Origin: JADJGC01 sp964576925
GTDB lineage: Bacteria; Zixibacteria; MSB-5A5; CAIYYT01
Length of the DNA stretch: 64,000 bases
Assembly (NCBI GenBank): GCA_964576925.1
Contig: CAZNWJ010000010.1
Span: 82,822-146,821 of the forward strand
Direction of reading: 5' to 3'
The notes under the pieces are model-generated. The model saw nothing but the letters and a program-made list of their open reading frames with translations, did not search any database and had not been told where the DNA came from. Below are positions 1-9,501 of the stretch, piece by piece; positions within the stretch are counted from its first letter, which is position 1, and every line of letters starts with the position of its first letter. Position numbers and translations under genes: made by a program.

Positions 1-1083
1 GTCGGTCGCGGGATCAGCTTGAGCAGCGTTGGCCTGTTGCACCAGGCCGCCATCTTCTTGCTTCGCCTCAGCTCTTGTCTTGAGTGAGTCAGGATCAAAC
101 TCCCGCGTAACTAATGCTGCGTAAGGAACAAGGAGGGCGTCCTCAGCCTGGCTGGTTGTAATGTCTACCGTCGCCGACATCCCGGGACGGAAAGTCACTT
201 CAGCGGCGTCAAAGCGCACCTTGACGCGAAAACTGGTAGTGTAATTGTCGGTCCCCTGGCCCGCCACCAGCGCCGAGTTGCCGATCTCCACGACCGTGCC
301 GACAAAACTCGTGTCGCGGAACGCGTCCACCTTAATCTTGGCCTTCTGCCCGATCCCCACCTTGGCAATCTCGCTCTCGTCTACGTCGATCTCGACCTCA
401 AACACCGACAGGTCGGCAATCGTCATCAGCGTCTGTCCCTGTGTGAATGCCGTCTGGGCCTGGGCGATTTCCCCGACTTCGACGCTCAGATATGTCAGTA
501 CACCGTCCATCGGGGCCCTGATCGATGTCTTGGAAAGATTGTCTTCGGCCTTTTCCAGTCTGGCGCGCGCCGTTTCTACCTGTGCCAGCGACGCCCTGTA
601 GTTGGCCTCCGAGTTTTCAAAGTTGTAGCGAGCCGTGCTCGCGGCATTCTCCGAGCCAAGATTCTGCTCATAGAGCTTTCGCTGCCGCTCGGCTTCCAGC
701 TTGTCGATCTCCAATTGCGCCTTACCCGCCTCCGCTCGTGAAGATATCTCGTCGAGGCTATAACGCGCCTGCGACACATCCGACTGCAGCTGAATCGTGT
801 CGAGTAATAACAATAGGTCGCCGCGCGCAACCAGATCGCCCTCTTTGACATAGATCTTGATGATCTGGGCCGATACTTCCGCTGTGATGTCGACCTTGGT
901 CTGCGGCTGGATGCGACCCGAGGCCGATACGATTTCTGAAATATCATCTCTATACGCCAGATCGGCCTGCACTGCCGTCGCCTCATTGCCGGAGCCCATG
1001 TTCATCGCAATGACCAGGATCAGGACAACAACAACACCTAGCGTGATAAAAAGCGCCTTTTTCGATCGCCACTTAAAAGCCAT
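1..1083 (-). CDS. HlyD/MFP-family efflux periplasmic adaptor subunit (3' end outside window)
   Basis: Membrane-fusion (adaptor) protein that would link an inner-membrane ABC or RND transporter to an outer-membrane channel. Reading leftwards from the ATG at 1083 the frame stays open for 361 codons to the window edge, so the C terminus is missing. The N terminus is a lysine/arginine-rich start followed by one membrane segment (about residues 10-26, LFITLGVVVVLILVIA). Then comes the lipoyl/barrel-sandwich half-motif typical of the family (SGRIQPQTKVDITAEVSAQI, then VKEGDLVARGDLLLLLDT), and then a helical hairpin and beta-barrel region. The partner transporter is expected beyond the left edge. 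The substrate cannot be told from the sequence. The family call is firm; MacA-like use with an ABC transporter is only a guess. Confidence 0.85.
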   Translation of the reverse strand, partial: MAFKWRSKKALFITLGVVVVLILVIAMNMGSGNEATAVQADLAYRDDISEIVSASGRIQPQTKVDITAEVSAQIIKIYVKEGDLVARGDLLLLLDTIQLQSDVSQARYSLDEISSRAEAGKAQLEIDKLEAERQRKLYEQNLGSENAASTARYNFENSEANYRASLAQVETARARLEKAEDNLSKTSIRAPMDGVLTYLSVEVGEIAQAQTAFTQGQTLMTIADLSVFEVEIDVDESEIAKVGIGQKAKIKVDAFRDTSFVGTVVEIGNSALVAGQGTDNYTTSFRVKVRFDAAEVTFRPGMSATVDITTSQAEDALLVPYAALVTREFDPDSLKTRAEAKQEDGGLVQQANAAQADPATD

Positions 1084-1341
1084 GGGGGACTCCCTAACAA
1101 GACAACACGTTATCGAGACTATTCAATCATATATGACTGCCTCCGCATCCCAGATGTTTCAGCTTCCTCAGAAGTTCTTCTCGCTTTCTGCCTTCGCTGT
1201 CAGTCGGCTCCTGGCCATCACAGCCGCACCGGACGTCACTCTCGAGCCGCCGGAAAATGTGATTGCGCCGCCTTCCGTTCGTGCCTATGCTGAACCGAGA
1301 GCTAAATGGGCCACAATGTCTCAACTAAAGGAGTCCGGTCT

Positions 1342-1851
1342 ATGCACGATGTCTGGAAAAACCTGGTCTGGCAGCAATTCGGAGGCAGCATCGATATGCT
1401 GGAGAATGCAATTCGTGCCTGCCCCGAGAAACTTTGGTCTGATCGTTCGCGCAATCCTGAGTTCTGGTACACCGCCTTCCACGCCCTCTTCTGGCTCGAT
1501 CTCTACCTCTCGCCCTCCGAGCATGGATTCGCCCCGCCAGCTCCCTTCGGTCTGGAAGAACTCGATCCCGCCGGCGTTCTGCCCGATCGGGTCTACTCAA
1601 AGGATGAATTACTCAGCTATTTAGAGCACGGGCGCCAAAAATGCCGCCGTACCATCGCGGCTCTGACCGAGGAGTCCGCCCACCAGGCGTACCGCGATTT
1701 CGGTCAGAGCGACTTCAGCTTCGCCCAACTGCTGCTCTACAATATGCGCCACGTGCAACATCATGCCGCCCAACTAAATCTGCTTCTGAGGCAGCACACC
1801 GACTCGGCGCCAACCTGGGTAAGACGGACGAAGTTGCCGCTCAAAGAATAA
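1342..1851 (+). CDS. DinB-family (four-helix, metal-binding fold) protein
   Basis: A 169-residue cytoplasmic protein of the DinB/YfiT fold. The family includes thiol-dependent transferases and many proteins of unknown role. The putative metal triad is visible: a histidine in the second helix (FHALFWLDLY) and the histidines of HVQHHAAQL near residue 140. The start was set at the ATG at 1342 because an AAAGGAG ribosome site lies at 1327-1333; an earlier in-frame ATG at 1306 has none. The gene stands alone between a leftward efflux gene and the promoter of the next secreted protein. Nothing in the context fixes a substrate. Confidence 0.8.
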   Translation: MHDVWKNLVWQQFGGSIDMLENAIRACPEKLWSDRSRNPEFWYTAFHALFWLDLYLSPSEHGFAPPAPFGLEELDPAGVLPDRVYSKDELLSYLEHGRQKCRRTIAALTEESAHQAYRDFGQSDFSFAQLLLYNMRHVQHHAAQLNLLLRQHTDSAPTWVRRTKLPLKE

Positions 1852-1935
1852 CCCATCGCCAGGAATCGGTTCGGAATCCGGCGAATCTATCCTGCAGTCA
1901 GCCTTCAGTAGGGCAATGAAACTTCATTCCTGCCC

Positions 1936-1963
1936 TTGACAGCCCTCCCCGTCTGGCTATATT
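1936..1963 (+). promoter_or_regulatory. Sigma-70-type promoter for the secreted dockerin protein
   Basis: TTGACA (1936-1941) and TATATT (1958-1963) are separated by 16 bases, close to the bacterial housekeeping consensus. The predicted transcript would start near 1970 and carry a leader of about 78 bases. A small hairpin in the leader (CTGCC 2015-2019 with GGCAG 2027-2031) sits just before the GGGAG ribosome site at 2036-2040. Judged by eye only. Confidence 0.5.
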
Positions 1964-2047
1964 CATTCCAGGTAACTCTTCTAAAATACGGTCGCAAAGT
2001 CCACAATTTCCCGTCTGCCCGGTTGCGGCAGGGAAGGGAGTCAGGTC

Positions 2048-5000
2048 ATGAATCATTGGTCAAGACCCGCATGGCTGTTTGCCATCGCATTGCTGGTAAC
2101 CGCTTCTGCCATGGGCCCGGTCGGTGAAGCCTCACCCCGCGCCTGGACTATCGTGGCAACCTATGAGATTCCGGAGGGCGCCTCTGGCCTCGCCTGGGAT
2201 GGTACCAACATCTACTTCGGCATCTATGGTGTCAACGGCAGCAACGTCTACCGACTGAATCCCTCCAACGGTAGCTATGTCCTGCAATGTACCGGCACGC
2301 ACGAGGATGCATACGGTCTCACCTTTGACGGCACCAATCTCTGGACCACCGATCACCCCAGTTCTTCGCAGCCGGCCAAGGCAATGCAGTTTTCTTTGAG
2401 CGGGTCGTTGATTACGCAGTTCAATCTGCCCGTGACATACATGTCCGGCATTGCCTACGACAACGGCAACTTCTGGGTAACTCGGTATTATCCCGACCCC
2501 GGAACCGTCTACAAGGTGAACTCCGCTGGCACCGTCCTTAAGCAATTCGCCGCTCCCGACAATCAGCCCTGGGACATCTGCCTGGCGAACGGCAACCTCT
2601 GGATCGCCGACTACTGGGGCGACATGCTCTATCTTGTCGACAGCACGACCGGCGCGCTGCTCGACAGCCACGCCGCCGAAGACGTCGATCCTGCCGGAAT
2701 TGTCTGGGACGGCACACACCTTTGGTACTGCGACAACGGCGGCTCGAATAGTTTCGACAAGATCTACAAGATCAATCTCTCCGGCGCCGGGACTCCCGAT
2801 ATCGAAATCCCCGAAACAGATCACGACTTCGGCTCTGTGGTCCTTACATCGCCCGCGACCTGGCACTGCATCGTCCAAAATGTCGGCACTGCCGATCTAC
2901 AAGTTGATAGCATGCTCATCAGCGGTCCGGCGAGCGTAACGAGTTCCGCCACCTTTCCGATGCTGATCGCAGCCGGCAACGTTGATACCATCTCGATAGT
3001 CTATCAACCCACGGTGATAGGGGCCATCTCTGCGACTGCGACGGTATTCTGCAATGATTTGATTACACCCACGGTTGGCCTGACCATGAGCGGTTTTGGC
3101 GTCAACTCCGGTCCCGATGCCACCCCCTTGGCCGATGAGCACGAGTATGGTAACGTCCGCATGCGTTCTTATCCACTCTGGACTCTGCTCATTCAAAACA
3201 CAGGTACAGAACCTCTCTCAATCAGCTCCGTCTCGTCGACCGATCCGCAGTTCACAATCGACTCTCGCCTGGTGTTTCCGATCGTCGTCGACTTGCTCGA
3301 CACGCTGCGTGTACCCATCTGGTTCTATCCGCAGGCCCCAATTACTTACAAGACGACTATCATCATTGCCAGCAACGATCCCACCAGCCCGGCTCAACTC
3401 GACCTCGGTGGTACCTGTGTCTTGGAGATGCAGGAACTCGGCGACACGCTCTGGAGCTACACCGTCGACACAGGCTTCGACAACAGCCCCAAGGCAATCA
3501 TGCCGATTGCTGATGTCAACGGCGACTCTATCCCGGACGTGATCATTTGCACCGAAGACAATTATATTCGCGCCTTTAATGGCAACGCCTCCGGCAGCGG
3601 CGATATCATCTGGGAGCATTATATCTCGGGCGGCTCGATCTATAATCAGAACAGCTTGATCGTCATCCCGGACATTGACGAGGACGGCTACCCCGACGTG
3701 ATTGTCGGCTCCTCCTGGGGCGGCAGGCTAATTCGCGCCATCTCGGGACGATTCGGCACAACCATCTGGACCCACACGACCACCAACTACGGAGATGGCG
3801 GTTCAATCTATCAAGTTGATGCCCGCTTCGACTTCAACAACGACGGCTCTGTCGATGTCCTCGCCGCCACCGGCGACGATGGCAATGACACCGGTCCTCG
3901 CCGTGTCTATTGCTTAAACGGGCTCTCCGGCGTGCCCATCTGGGAATACCCGGTCGGCGCACCGGTCTTCGGCGTCATCGGCGTCTCTGACTTCACCGGC
4001 GATGGTCGCCCCGATGTTGTCGCCGGCGCATCCAATGCCCTCGAAACACAAGGTATCGCCTATGGCCTCAATGGTGTCAACGGCGCCTTCGTTTGGAGCT
4101 ACCCGACTCCCGGCTCTTCCGTCTGGGCGATTGAACAACTTGGAGACGTCAACGGCGACACGACTCCCGATGTCATGATCGGCGACTTCAGTATCACAAC
4201 CGGCAACCTTTTCATCCTTAACGCCCGCACCGGCGGCATGCTGCATCAGCAGTCGGCAATCGGCTCCGTCATTCGCCTCGAGCCGATCGGCGACATCAAC
4301 AGCGACGGCTATGTCGATATCATGCCTTCACACGCCGCTGCAATGGCCTATGCGGTCAACGGCAAGGACTGCAGCAACATCTGGTCGCAACCGCTCCCCG
4401 ACAAACCCTGGTGCGTTTCTGCCGCCAATGACCTGAATTCCGATGGCTTCAAAGACATCATGCTCGGGACATTGTTCAGTCAGAACTACGCCAGCTTCGT
4501 TAATGCGGTCGGTGGCGCTACCATGCTCAGCATCCCCTTCTCGTCGCCCATCGATGCGCTCCATTCGATCCCTGACATAGTCGGCGACGTCTCCATGGAA
4601 ATGGTAGCTGGCGGCCGGGAAGGCGAAATCGTATGCTTCTCCGGCGGAACGGCGGCCTCACCCAATCAGGCTCCGTTGCAGGCCTCCGATCCAGAGCCGG
4701 CGGATGGTGCTCCCAACGTGCCAACATCGGCTGTGCTTTCCTGGACCGGCGGCGACCCCGATGCTGGAGATGTCGTGTTTTATGATGTCTACCTTGGCAC
4801 TTCACTGCCGCTCAACCTGGTTAGTCCAAACCAATCGACGACGACCTTTGCACCCGGTGCCCTGCAGGACGACGAGACCTACTTCTGGCGTGTTGACACC
4901 AAAGACCAGTTGGGCTTGATGACCGGCGGCACTACCTGGTCATTTTCGACGGCCGCGGGCTATCTCTGCGGCGACGCCGACGGCAGCGGCATCATCACAA

Positions 5001-5170
5001 TCTCCGATGCAGTCTACCTGATCGGCTACATCTTCGGCGGTGGCCCGGCGCCCAACCCCCTGGCGGCCGGGGACGCCGACTGCACCGGCATCGTCACAAT
5101 TTCCGACGCCGTCTACTTGATTAGCTACATCTTCGGCGGCGGCCCTGCGCCTTGCGCCACTTGCCCCTGA
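2048..5170 (+). CDS. Secreted multidomain protein: beta-propellers, HYDIN-like Ig repeats, FG-GAP-like repeats, C-terminal dockerin
   Basis: A 1040-residue exported protein. Residues 1-29 form a signal peptide. Residues 30-265 carry repeated GLAWDGTN / GLTFDGTN / GIAYDNGN units, as in six- or seven-bladed propellers. Residues about 265-460 hold two Ig-like domains of the ASPM/HYDIN type (DFGSVV...NVGTADLQV). Residues about 470-860 are FG-GAP/VCBS-like repeats with many DVNGDSIPDV-type calcium loops. A fibronectin III-like module follows, around 875-970. The last 65 residues are a two-repeat dockerin-like module (DADGSGIITISDAVYLI and DADCTGIVTISDAVYLI). ATG 2048 has GGGAG seven bases upstream. 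No enzyme domain was recognised. A surface-attached binding or adhesion role is inferred. The same terminal module ends the C25 peptidase at 13974-18875. Confidence 0.85.
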   Translation: MNHWSRPAWLFAIALLVTASAMGPVGEASPRAWTIVATYEIPEGASGLAWDGTNIYFGIYGVNGSNVYRLNPSNGSYVLQCTGTHEDAYGLTFDGTNLWTTDHPSSSQPAKAMQFSLSGSLITQFNLPVTYMSGIAYDNGNFWVTRYYPDPGTVYKVNSAGTVLKQFAAPDNQPWDICLANGNLWIADYWGDMLYLVDSTTGALLDSHAAEDVDPAGIVWDGTHLWYCDNGGSNSFDKIYKINLSGAGTPDIEIPETDHDFGSVVLTSPATWHCIVQNVGTADLQVDSMLISGPASVTSSATFPMLIAAGNVDTISIVYQPTVIGAISATATVFCNDLITPTVGLTMSGFGVNSGPDATPLADEHEYGNVRMRSYPLWTLLIQNTGTEPLSISSVSSTDPQFTIDSRLVFPIVVDLLDTLRVPIWFYPQAPITYKTTIIIASNDPTSPAQLDLGGTCVLEMQELGDTLWSYTVDTGFDNSPKAIMPIADVNGDSIPDVIICTEDNYIRAFNGNASGSGDIIWEHYISGGSIYNQNSLIVIPDIDEDGYPDVIVGSSWGGRLIRAISGRFGTTIWTHTTTNYGDGGSIYQVDARFDFNNDGSVDVLAATGDDGNDTGPRRVYCLNGLSGVPIWEYPVGAPVFGVIGVSDFTGDGRPDVVAGASNALETQGIAYGLNGVNGAFVWSYPTPGSSVWAIEQLGDVNGDTTPDVMIGDFSITTGNLFILNARTGGMLHQQSAIGSVIRLEPIGDINSDGYVDIMPSHAAAMAYAVNGKDCSNIWSQPLPDKPWCVSAANDLNSDGFKDIMLGTLFSQNYASFVNAVGGATMLSIPFSSPIDALHSIPDIVGDVSMEMVAGGREGEIVCFSGGTAASPNQAPLQASDPEPADGAPNVPTSAVLSWTGGDPDAGDVVFYDVYLGTSLPLNLVSPNQSTTTFAPGALQDDETYFWRVDTKDQLGLMTGGTTWSFSTAAGYLCGDADGSGIITISDAVYLIGYIFGGGPAPNPLAAGDADCTGIVTISDAVYLISYIFGGGPAPCATCP

Positions 5171-5185
5171 TCAAATCTGTTCCTG

Positions 5186-5213
5186 GGTCGGAGTCCCTTC
5201 CCGGACTCCGGCC
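5186..5213 (+). terminator. Hairpin downstream of the secreted dockerin gene
   Basis: Arms at 5186-5196 (GGTCGGAGTCC) and 5203-5213 (GGACTCCGGCC) pair over eleven positions with one G-T pair and a six-base loop, 16 bases after the stop codon. The following stretch is only weakly T-rich, so termination strength is uncertain. Confidence 0.5.
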
Positions 5214-5345
5214 CTCCTATTTAGGCGAGCACGCCCGAGAACCTTCAACAATTGCGGCTATTCGGTAAGCTGCAGAAGTACTTGCTAACTCGATTCAAGC
5301 AGATTATCGTGTAATCTATCGATTTATCTCACTACGAGGCATTCG

Positions 5346-5729
5346 GTGACGATCAATATCTACGCCGCGTGGATCGGGCTCTGTCTGGCCTGTTTGGCAG
5401 GTATGGTTGCGGGGTTGTTTTTTCACCGCGAGGATTTTCTCGGTGGCTACGGAAGCTGGGCACGCCGGCTTATGCGTCTCGGCCACATCTCTCTTTTCGG
5501 TCTGGCATTCGTCAATTTCATCTTCTACGCAACCTGCCGGTTCCTTGACCTCCAAGCCGGGCTGGCCTTGGTCTCAACTCTCTTCATCATTGGCGCGGTA
5601 ACGATGCCTTTGGTCTGCTACACAGCGGCATTCTATCGCCCCGTCCGTAATCTCTTCTTCATCCCGGTGCTGTCGATCACTGGCGGCGCCGTCATCTTTA
5701 CTGTCAAAATTCTCGAGGCATCCTTATGA
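5346..5729 (+). CDS. Small four-helix integral membrane protein, unknown function
   Basis: A 127-residue protein with four hydrophobic helices (roughly residues 3-22, 38-60, 68-90, 98-120) and short loops; no catalytic motif is visible. It starts with GTG at 5346, seven bases after GAGG. Its last four bases overlap the start of the radical SAM gene (ATGA at 5726-5729), so the two are translationally coupled. I do not recognise the family. The coupling suggests it works in the membrane with the radical SAM enzyme, for instance as a partner or transporter of a lipid-like product, but that is inference. Confidence 0.7.
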   Translation: MTINIYAAWIGLCLACLAGMVAGLFFHREDFLGGYGSWARRLMRLGHISLFGLAFVNFIFYATCRFLDLQAGLALVSTLFIIGAVTMPLVCYTAAFYRPVRNLFFIPVLSITGGAVIFTVKILEASL

Positions 5730-7054
5730 ACATCGGCTTGATCGCTATGAGCGGAATTCGCGTCCTCGACCAGCAACTCGTCGAAGTTGGTCTCACGTTG
5801 CCGGGCTTTCTCGAACGCAGCCAAACCATCGCCTCGCTACCCAGTCTCGGCTTGCTCACCTTGGCCGGTATGACCCCGCCGCACCATCACGTCGAATATC
5901 TCGAAGTCCCCGACCTGAAATTGCTGGATGGCGTTCCTGCTCGTTTCGACCTGGTCGCGATCTCCAGTTACAGCGCCCAGATCGACGAGGCTTACGAACT
6001 GGCCGATCGCTATCGCGCCTTGGGTGTTCCCACCGTGATCGGGGGGCCGCATGTTACCGTGCTGCCCGATGAAGCTCTGCAACACTGTAGCAGCGTCGTC
6101 ATCGGCGAGGGAGAGGCAACCTGGCAACAGCTGCTTGAAGATGCCGGGCGCGGGCGGTTGCAGCAGCGCTACGGGACGCGCGAATGTGACTTCGATCTTG
6201 AAGACTCCCCGCTGCCGGCCTTCGAATTGCTCAACATCAACAGCTATAACCGCCTGACAGTCCAGACCAGCCGCGGCTGTCCCCATTGTTGCGATTTCTG
6301 CGCCGGATCAAGATTGCTCACTTCCCGCTACAAGCAGAAGCCGGTCTCGAAGGTAATCGCGGAGATCGACAAAATCTGCTCAATCTGGCCGCATCCGTTT
6401 ATTGAGTTCGCGGATGACAACTCGATGGTCAATCGCAGCTACTGGAAGGAACTGCTTTCGGAACTCGTTCCGCGCCGCATACGCTGGTTTACTGAAACCG
6501 ACGTCGCCGTCGCCGACGACCCCGAACTCCTAACGCTTATGCGCGAGGCTGGCTGTGCGCAGGTACTTATCGGCTTCGAGAGCCCTCGTGCTGATGAACT
6601 AACCGGGATTGAACTCAACAGTGACTGGAAATCCAAACGCGCCCCTCGTTATGCCGAGGCCATCAAGACCGTTCAGTCGCATGGCGTCACGGTTAACGGC
6701 TGCTTCGTTCTCGGTCTTGACTCGCACTCAACCGATATTTTCGACCAGGTCTACGAATTCGTCCATCAGACGGAGCTCTATGAGGTCCAGATCACGATCA
6801 TGACACCGTTCCCGGGCACGTTGCTTTACGAACGGCTCTCGCGCGAGAAACGCCTGATCGCGCCGGAAAACTGGAAAGCCTGTACGCTTTTCGATGTCAA
6901 TTTTCTGCCCGCGCGCATGTCTCCCGAAGAACTGCGTGCGCGTTTCCGCAAGCTGATAGCCCGCATCTACAGCGATGAGTTCACCGCCTCCCGCCGGGCA
7001 GCGTTCAAGAAAAATCTGAGGCAAGCACACCACATGAAAGGTGGATCACTGTGA
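5726..7054 (+). CDS. B12-binding domain radical SAM protein
   Basis: A 442-residue enzyme of the cobalamin-dependent radical SAM class. Residues about 1-150 form the B12-binding Rossmann domain (region around VIGGPHVTVLPDEAL). The radical SAM core begins with RGCPHCCDFC, the CX3CX2C motif that holds the 4Fe-4S cluster, at about residues 182-191. Barrel motifs follow (FADDNSMV, QVLIGFESP, GCFVLGLDSH) and then a C-terminal DUF4070-like tail (MTPFPGTLLYERL). Members of the class carry out methylations and rearrangements such as in hopanoid, bacteriochlorophyll or lipid modification; the substrate here is unknown. It overlaps both neighbours by four bases, so it is the centre of a three-gene translationally coupled operon with two membrane proteins. 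Confidence 0.88.
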   Translation: MNIGLIAMSGIRVLDQQLVEVGLTLPGFLERSQTIASLPSLGLLTLAGMTPPHHHVEYLEVPDLKLLDGVPARFDLVAISSYSAQIDEAYELADRYRALGVPTVIGGPHVTVLPDEALQHCSSVVIGEGEATWQQLLEDAGRGRLQQRYGTRECDFDLEDSPLPAFELLNINSYNRLTVQTSRGCPHCCDFCAGSRLLTSRYKQKPVSKVIAEIDKICSIWPHPFIEFADDNSMVNRSYWKELLSELVPRRIRWFTETDVAVADDPELLTLMREAGCAQVLIGFESPRADELTGIELNSDWKSKRAPRYAEAIKTVQSHGVTVNGCFVLGLDSHSTDIFDQVYEFVHQTELYEVQITIMTPFPGTLLYERLSREKRLIAPENWKACTLFDVNFLPARMSPEELRARFRKLIARIYSDEFTASRRAAFKKNLRQAHHMKGGSL

Positions 7055-7431
7055 ACAAACGACCAATGATTGTAGCGCTCTATTACGTGGCGGCCCTTTA
7101 CGACGGCATCCTGGGTCTGGGATTTCTCTTCGCCGCCCCGCTCGTCTTCGACTGGACCGGTATCACGCCGCCCAACCACTTCGGCTATCTCCATTTTCCG
7201 GCAGCGCTGTTGCTGACCTTCGGCTTGCTTTTTCTTGCCGTCGCGCGCCATCCCGAGCGCAACCGCAACCTCATCCCTTTCGGCATCATGCTGAAGCTAT
7301 CCTACTGCGGCGTAGCCTTCTATCACTGGCTGTCTGCGGATATTCCCTGGATTTGGAAACCTTTTGCGATCGTCGATCTGCTGTTTCTCGCCGCCTTTGT
7401 CTGGTCCTACCGCAGCCTTCCGCGGCAATGA
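7051..7431 (+). CDS. Small four-helix integral membrane protein, unknown function
   Basis: A 126-residue protein with four predicted membrane helices (about residues 5-30, 45-65, 75-97, 103-122). GTG at 7051 overlaps the radical SAM stop codon (GTGA), indicating translational coupling. It differs in sequence from the first membrane protein of the operon but has the same size and helix count. No motif was recognised. It resembles the many small conserved membrane proteins annotated only as hypothetical. Confidence 0.7.
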   Translation: MNKRPMIVALYYVAALYDGILGLGFLFAAPLVFDWTGITPPNHFGYLHFPAALLLTFGLLFLAVARHPERNRNLIPFGIMLKLSYCGVAFYHWLSADIPWIWKPFAIVDLLFLAAFVWSYRSLPRQ

Positions 7432-7503
7432 TTTTGCTCCAGCCCGGGCGTGATGCTGCAGTACTCTTCTAAGCTTCCGAATGGGGTCGCGATGTTCCGC
7501 CCG

Positions 7504-9399
7504 TTACTTGTCGATGCCGACACCAATCTCGAACGGCCCCGGCTCCGTTGAATCCGGTTTTGCACTGATCCAGCGCGCGTTGTTTCTTGCTGCTGTGCCG
7601 GAATAACTATCGTTGCCTCCGCCGTCGGCAAACACGCCGAATGTATACAGAAACGCTCTTGCCCCTTGCTCGAGTCCCCGCGCGCCGCCGACATTGAATC
7701 CGCCTGAAGCTTGGTAGTTGTCGTCACCGCTCCAATCGTGAAAGATACCGATCCCCTGAAAATTGCCGCCGCCCAGGGACAATCCCGGTGCCAGATACGT
7801 GTCGTTTCCGGCGCGCTCGTTAAGATAGCCAATCGTGAAGTCGTGCCCCGATCCCAACGACATGTTCATCGTCGCGTTGTATATGTCATCTCCGGCAAAA
7901 TCGTCAAGATACCCGATCGCGAAATGCGCCCCTGACCCGAGCGCGTACCAAACACTGTAGTAGTTGTCAGCGCCATCGCCGTCCAGGAGCATCCCGACTG
8001 CAAACCAGTAGCCGCAACCTTGGGCAAACAACCCCGCCGAGTACCTGTCGTTGCCGGCAACATCGCACAGGATCCCTACGCCACCAGCCCAACTGTGGCC
8101 GTCAATAAAATCAGCCCGTCGCCCAAACGCTGCACCCTGCGCTAGCGACGAATTGTGCTCTTGTGTCTGTTGTCCGGGGCTGAAAAGAGTCGCGTCCTCA
8201 GCCACGTACTTGTCGTCGCCGGTAAGATTTATACACAGCCCGCAGCCTTTCGTATACCCGTAACCCTGCGATGTCGCCCAGCAGTATAAGGAGTCATTGC
8301 CGGCAACGTCTGAACAAATTCCTGCGCCGAAACTTCCGCTCCCTTGCGACAGCGTGCGCGAGCTGTAGACGTCATCCCCGCTTTGGTCAAGCATCAGCCC
8401 GACGCCGAACACACCGGCGCCCTGCGCGATATGCACAGCCTCGTAGCGATCGTTACCGCTCTTGTCGATCACAACAGCCATCCCGAGTACCGCTCCGCCG
8501 ATTCCCGGCCGGGTCGAGTCCGGCGATACATAGCGGTCGTTCCCTGAGAGATCGATGATCGCGCTGAGGGGATAGTTGTTTGCATACCCGGAAATCTGGT
8601 AAACGTCGTTGCCGCCCGGATCGAGAATCAACAGCGGAGGTGTACCGTACGCAAAATCATCGTCACCGCTTGTCCCGAAGACAATCAAGCCGTAGGGCGT
8701 TGCAATCTCCGTGAAGGCTGCCGGGAACGCGCAATACTCCAGCGAGTCGGCGGCCCGCTTCAGTGCTTCACCCAGGTCCTGCGCGCCGCCGATCAAACGG
8801 TTGAAATCCAATTGTGTGGCGTACATCTCAACGACATCGTGATACTCCTGGCTGTCCGCCACGAAATATTGAAATAGTTGATTGCGAAATCGCGAGTTGG
8901 CAAAACCGAGCAGCACTTTTCCGAAACTAAACTGCGTGTCGGCCACCAACTCGTATATCAATCCGACCTTCGCCCGCATCCGCTCCAATTCCGGCTGCAT
9001 CATCTTTCCGTTTCCGCGCACCAACTGCGTAAACGCCAGAGAATCGCTGGGCCGAAGGTACTTCTGGAGCGGGTCATCTATCAAGCCGCGGCGTACCGGG
9101 CAATCGATCTTGCGCCCGGCGTCCGCCAGCAAAGCGCTGATATTATCGCAAGCCACGGTGTAAGCCTCCAGATTCATCTGGCCGTACTTGGGTAGCTTAA
9201 AGGGATTTTTGTGCAGCATCGTGAAAAAGGACAAGCGCCACAAGTCGCCGCCCCAGGTGGCCATCTCGTCCTGATCGATCTTGATATCCTCCGCCGTCAT
9301 TCCTAACTGCGCCATCGCCGAGTCAATCAGGCTTAGGTCTTGTGCAAGAATGGCATCAGGCGCCAGCAATAACAGCGCTGCGAGCAATATCCGCTTCAT
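7504..9399 (-). CDS. Secreted protein with RTX-like G-N-D-x-Y repeats (probable beta-solenoid)
   Basis: A 631-residue exported protein. A signal peptide (MKRILLAALLLLAPDAILAQ) is followed by an N-terminal alpha-rich region to about residue 235. After that, about twelve degenerate repeats run to the C terminus. Each repeat has a core G-[ND]-D-x-Y, then often Q-G-x-G and G-[VI]-G-[IVL]-L-x-D, with a spacing near 23-26 residues. The pattern recalls calcium-binding RTX nonapeptides but with one acidic turn per longer coil, which would suit a right-handed beta-helix. ATG at 9399 has GGAG eight bases upstream. No anchor or enzyme domain was seen. Function is unknown; a surface or extracellular structural or adhesive role is inferred. 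Confidence 0.75.
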   Translation of the reverse strand: MKRILLAALLLLAPDAILAQDLSLIDSAMAQLGMTAEDIKIDQDEMATWGGDLWRLSFFTMLHKNPFKLPKYGQMNLEAYTVACDNISALLADAGRKIDCPVRRGLIDDPLQKYLRPSDSLAFTQLVRGNGKMMQPELERMRAKVGLIYELVADTQFSFGKVLLGFANSRFRNQLFQYFVADSQEYHDVVEMYATQLDFNRLIGGAQDLGEALKRAADSLEYCAFPAAFTEIATPYGLIVFGTSGDDDFAYGTPPLLILDPGGNDVYQISGYANNYPLSAIIDLSGNDRYVSPDSTRPGIGGAVLGMAVVIDKSGNDRYEAVHIAQGAGVFGVGLMLDQSGDDVYSSRTLSQGSGSFGAGICSDVAGNDSLYCWATSQGYGYTKGCGLCINLTGDDKYVAEDATLFSPGQQTQEHNSSLAQGAAFGRRADFIDGHSWAGGVGILCDVAGNDRYSAGLFAQGCGYWFAVGMLLDGDGADNYYSVWYALGSGAHFAIGYLDDFAGDDIYNATMNMSLGSGHDFTIGYLNERAGNDTYLAPGLSLGGGNFQGIGIFHDWSGDDNYQASGGFNVGGARGLEQGARAFLYTFGVFADGGGNDSYSGTAARNNARWISAKPDSTEPGPFEIGVGIDK

Positions 9400-9501
9400 G
9401 ACTTACTCCGGGTTCGATTTTTGCGTGAATATAGGCGCCACAAAGTAGTCAACAAGCGGATTCTCTTCTATCGCGTGGCCTTGACTCGTGGAGAGATCGA
9501 A

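Noticed and set aside
1970..2047. Possible c-di-GMP (GEMM-I) riboswitch in the leader of the dockerin protein (GCAAAG and a CCGGTTGCGGCAGGG stretch)
   Set aside because: Only fragments of the second half of the consensus match. The 5' half (the GGGCAAACC and tetraloop stem) is missing and the leader is too short for the full fold.
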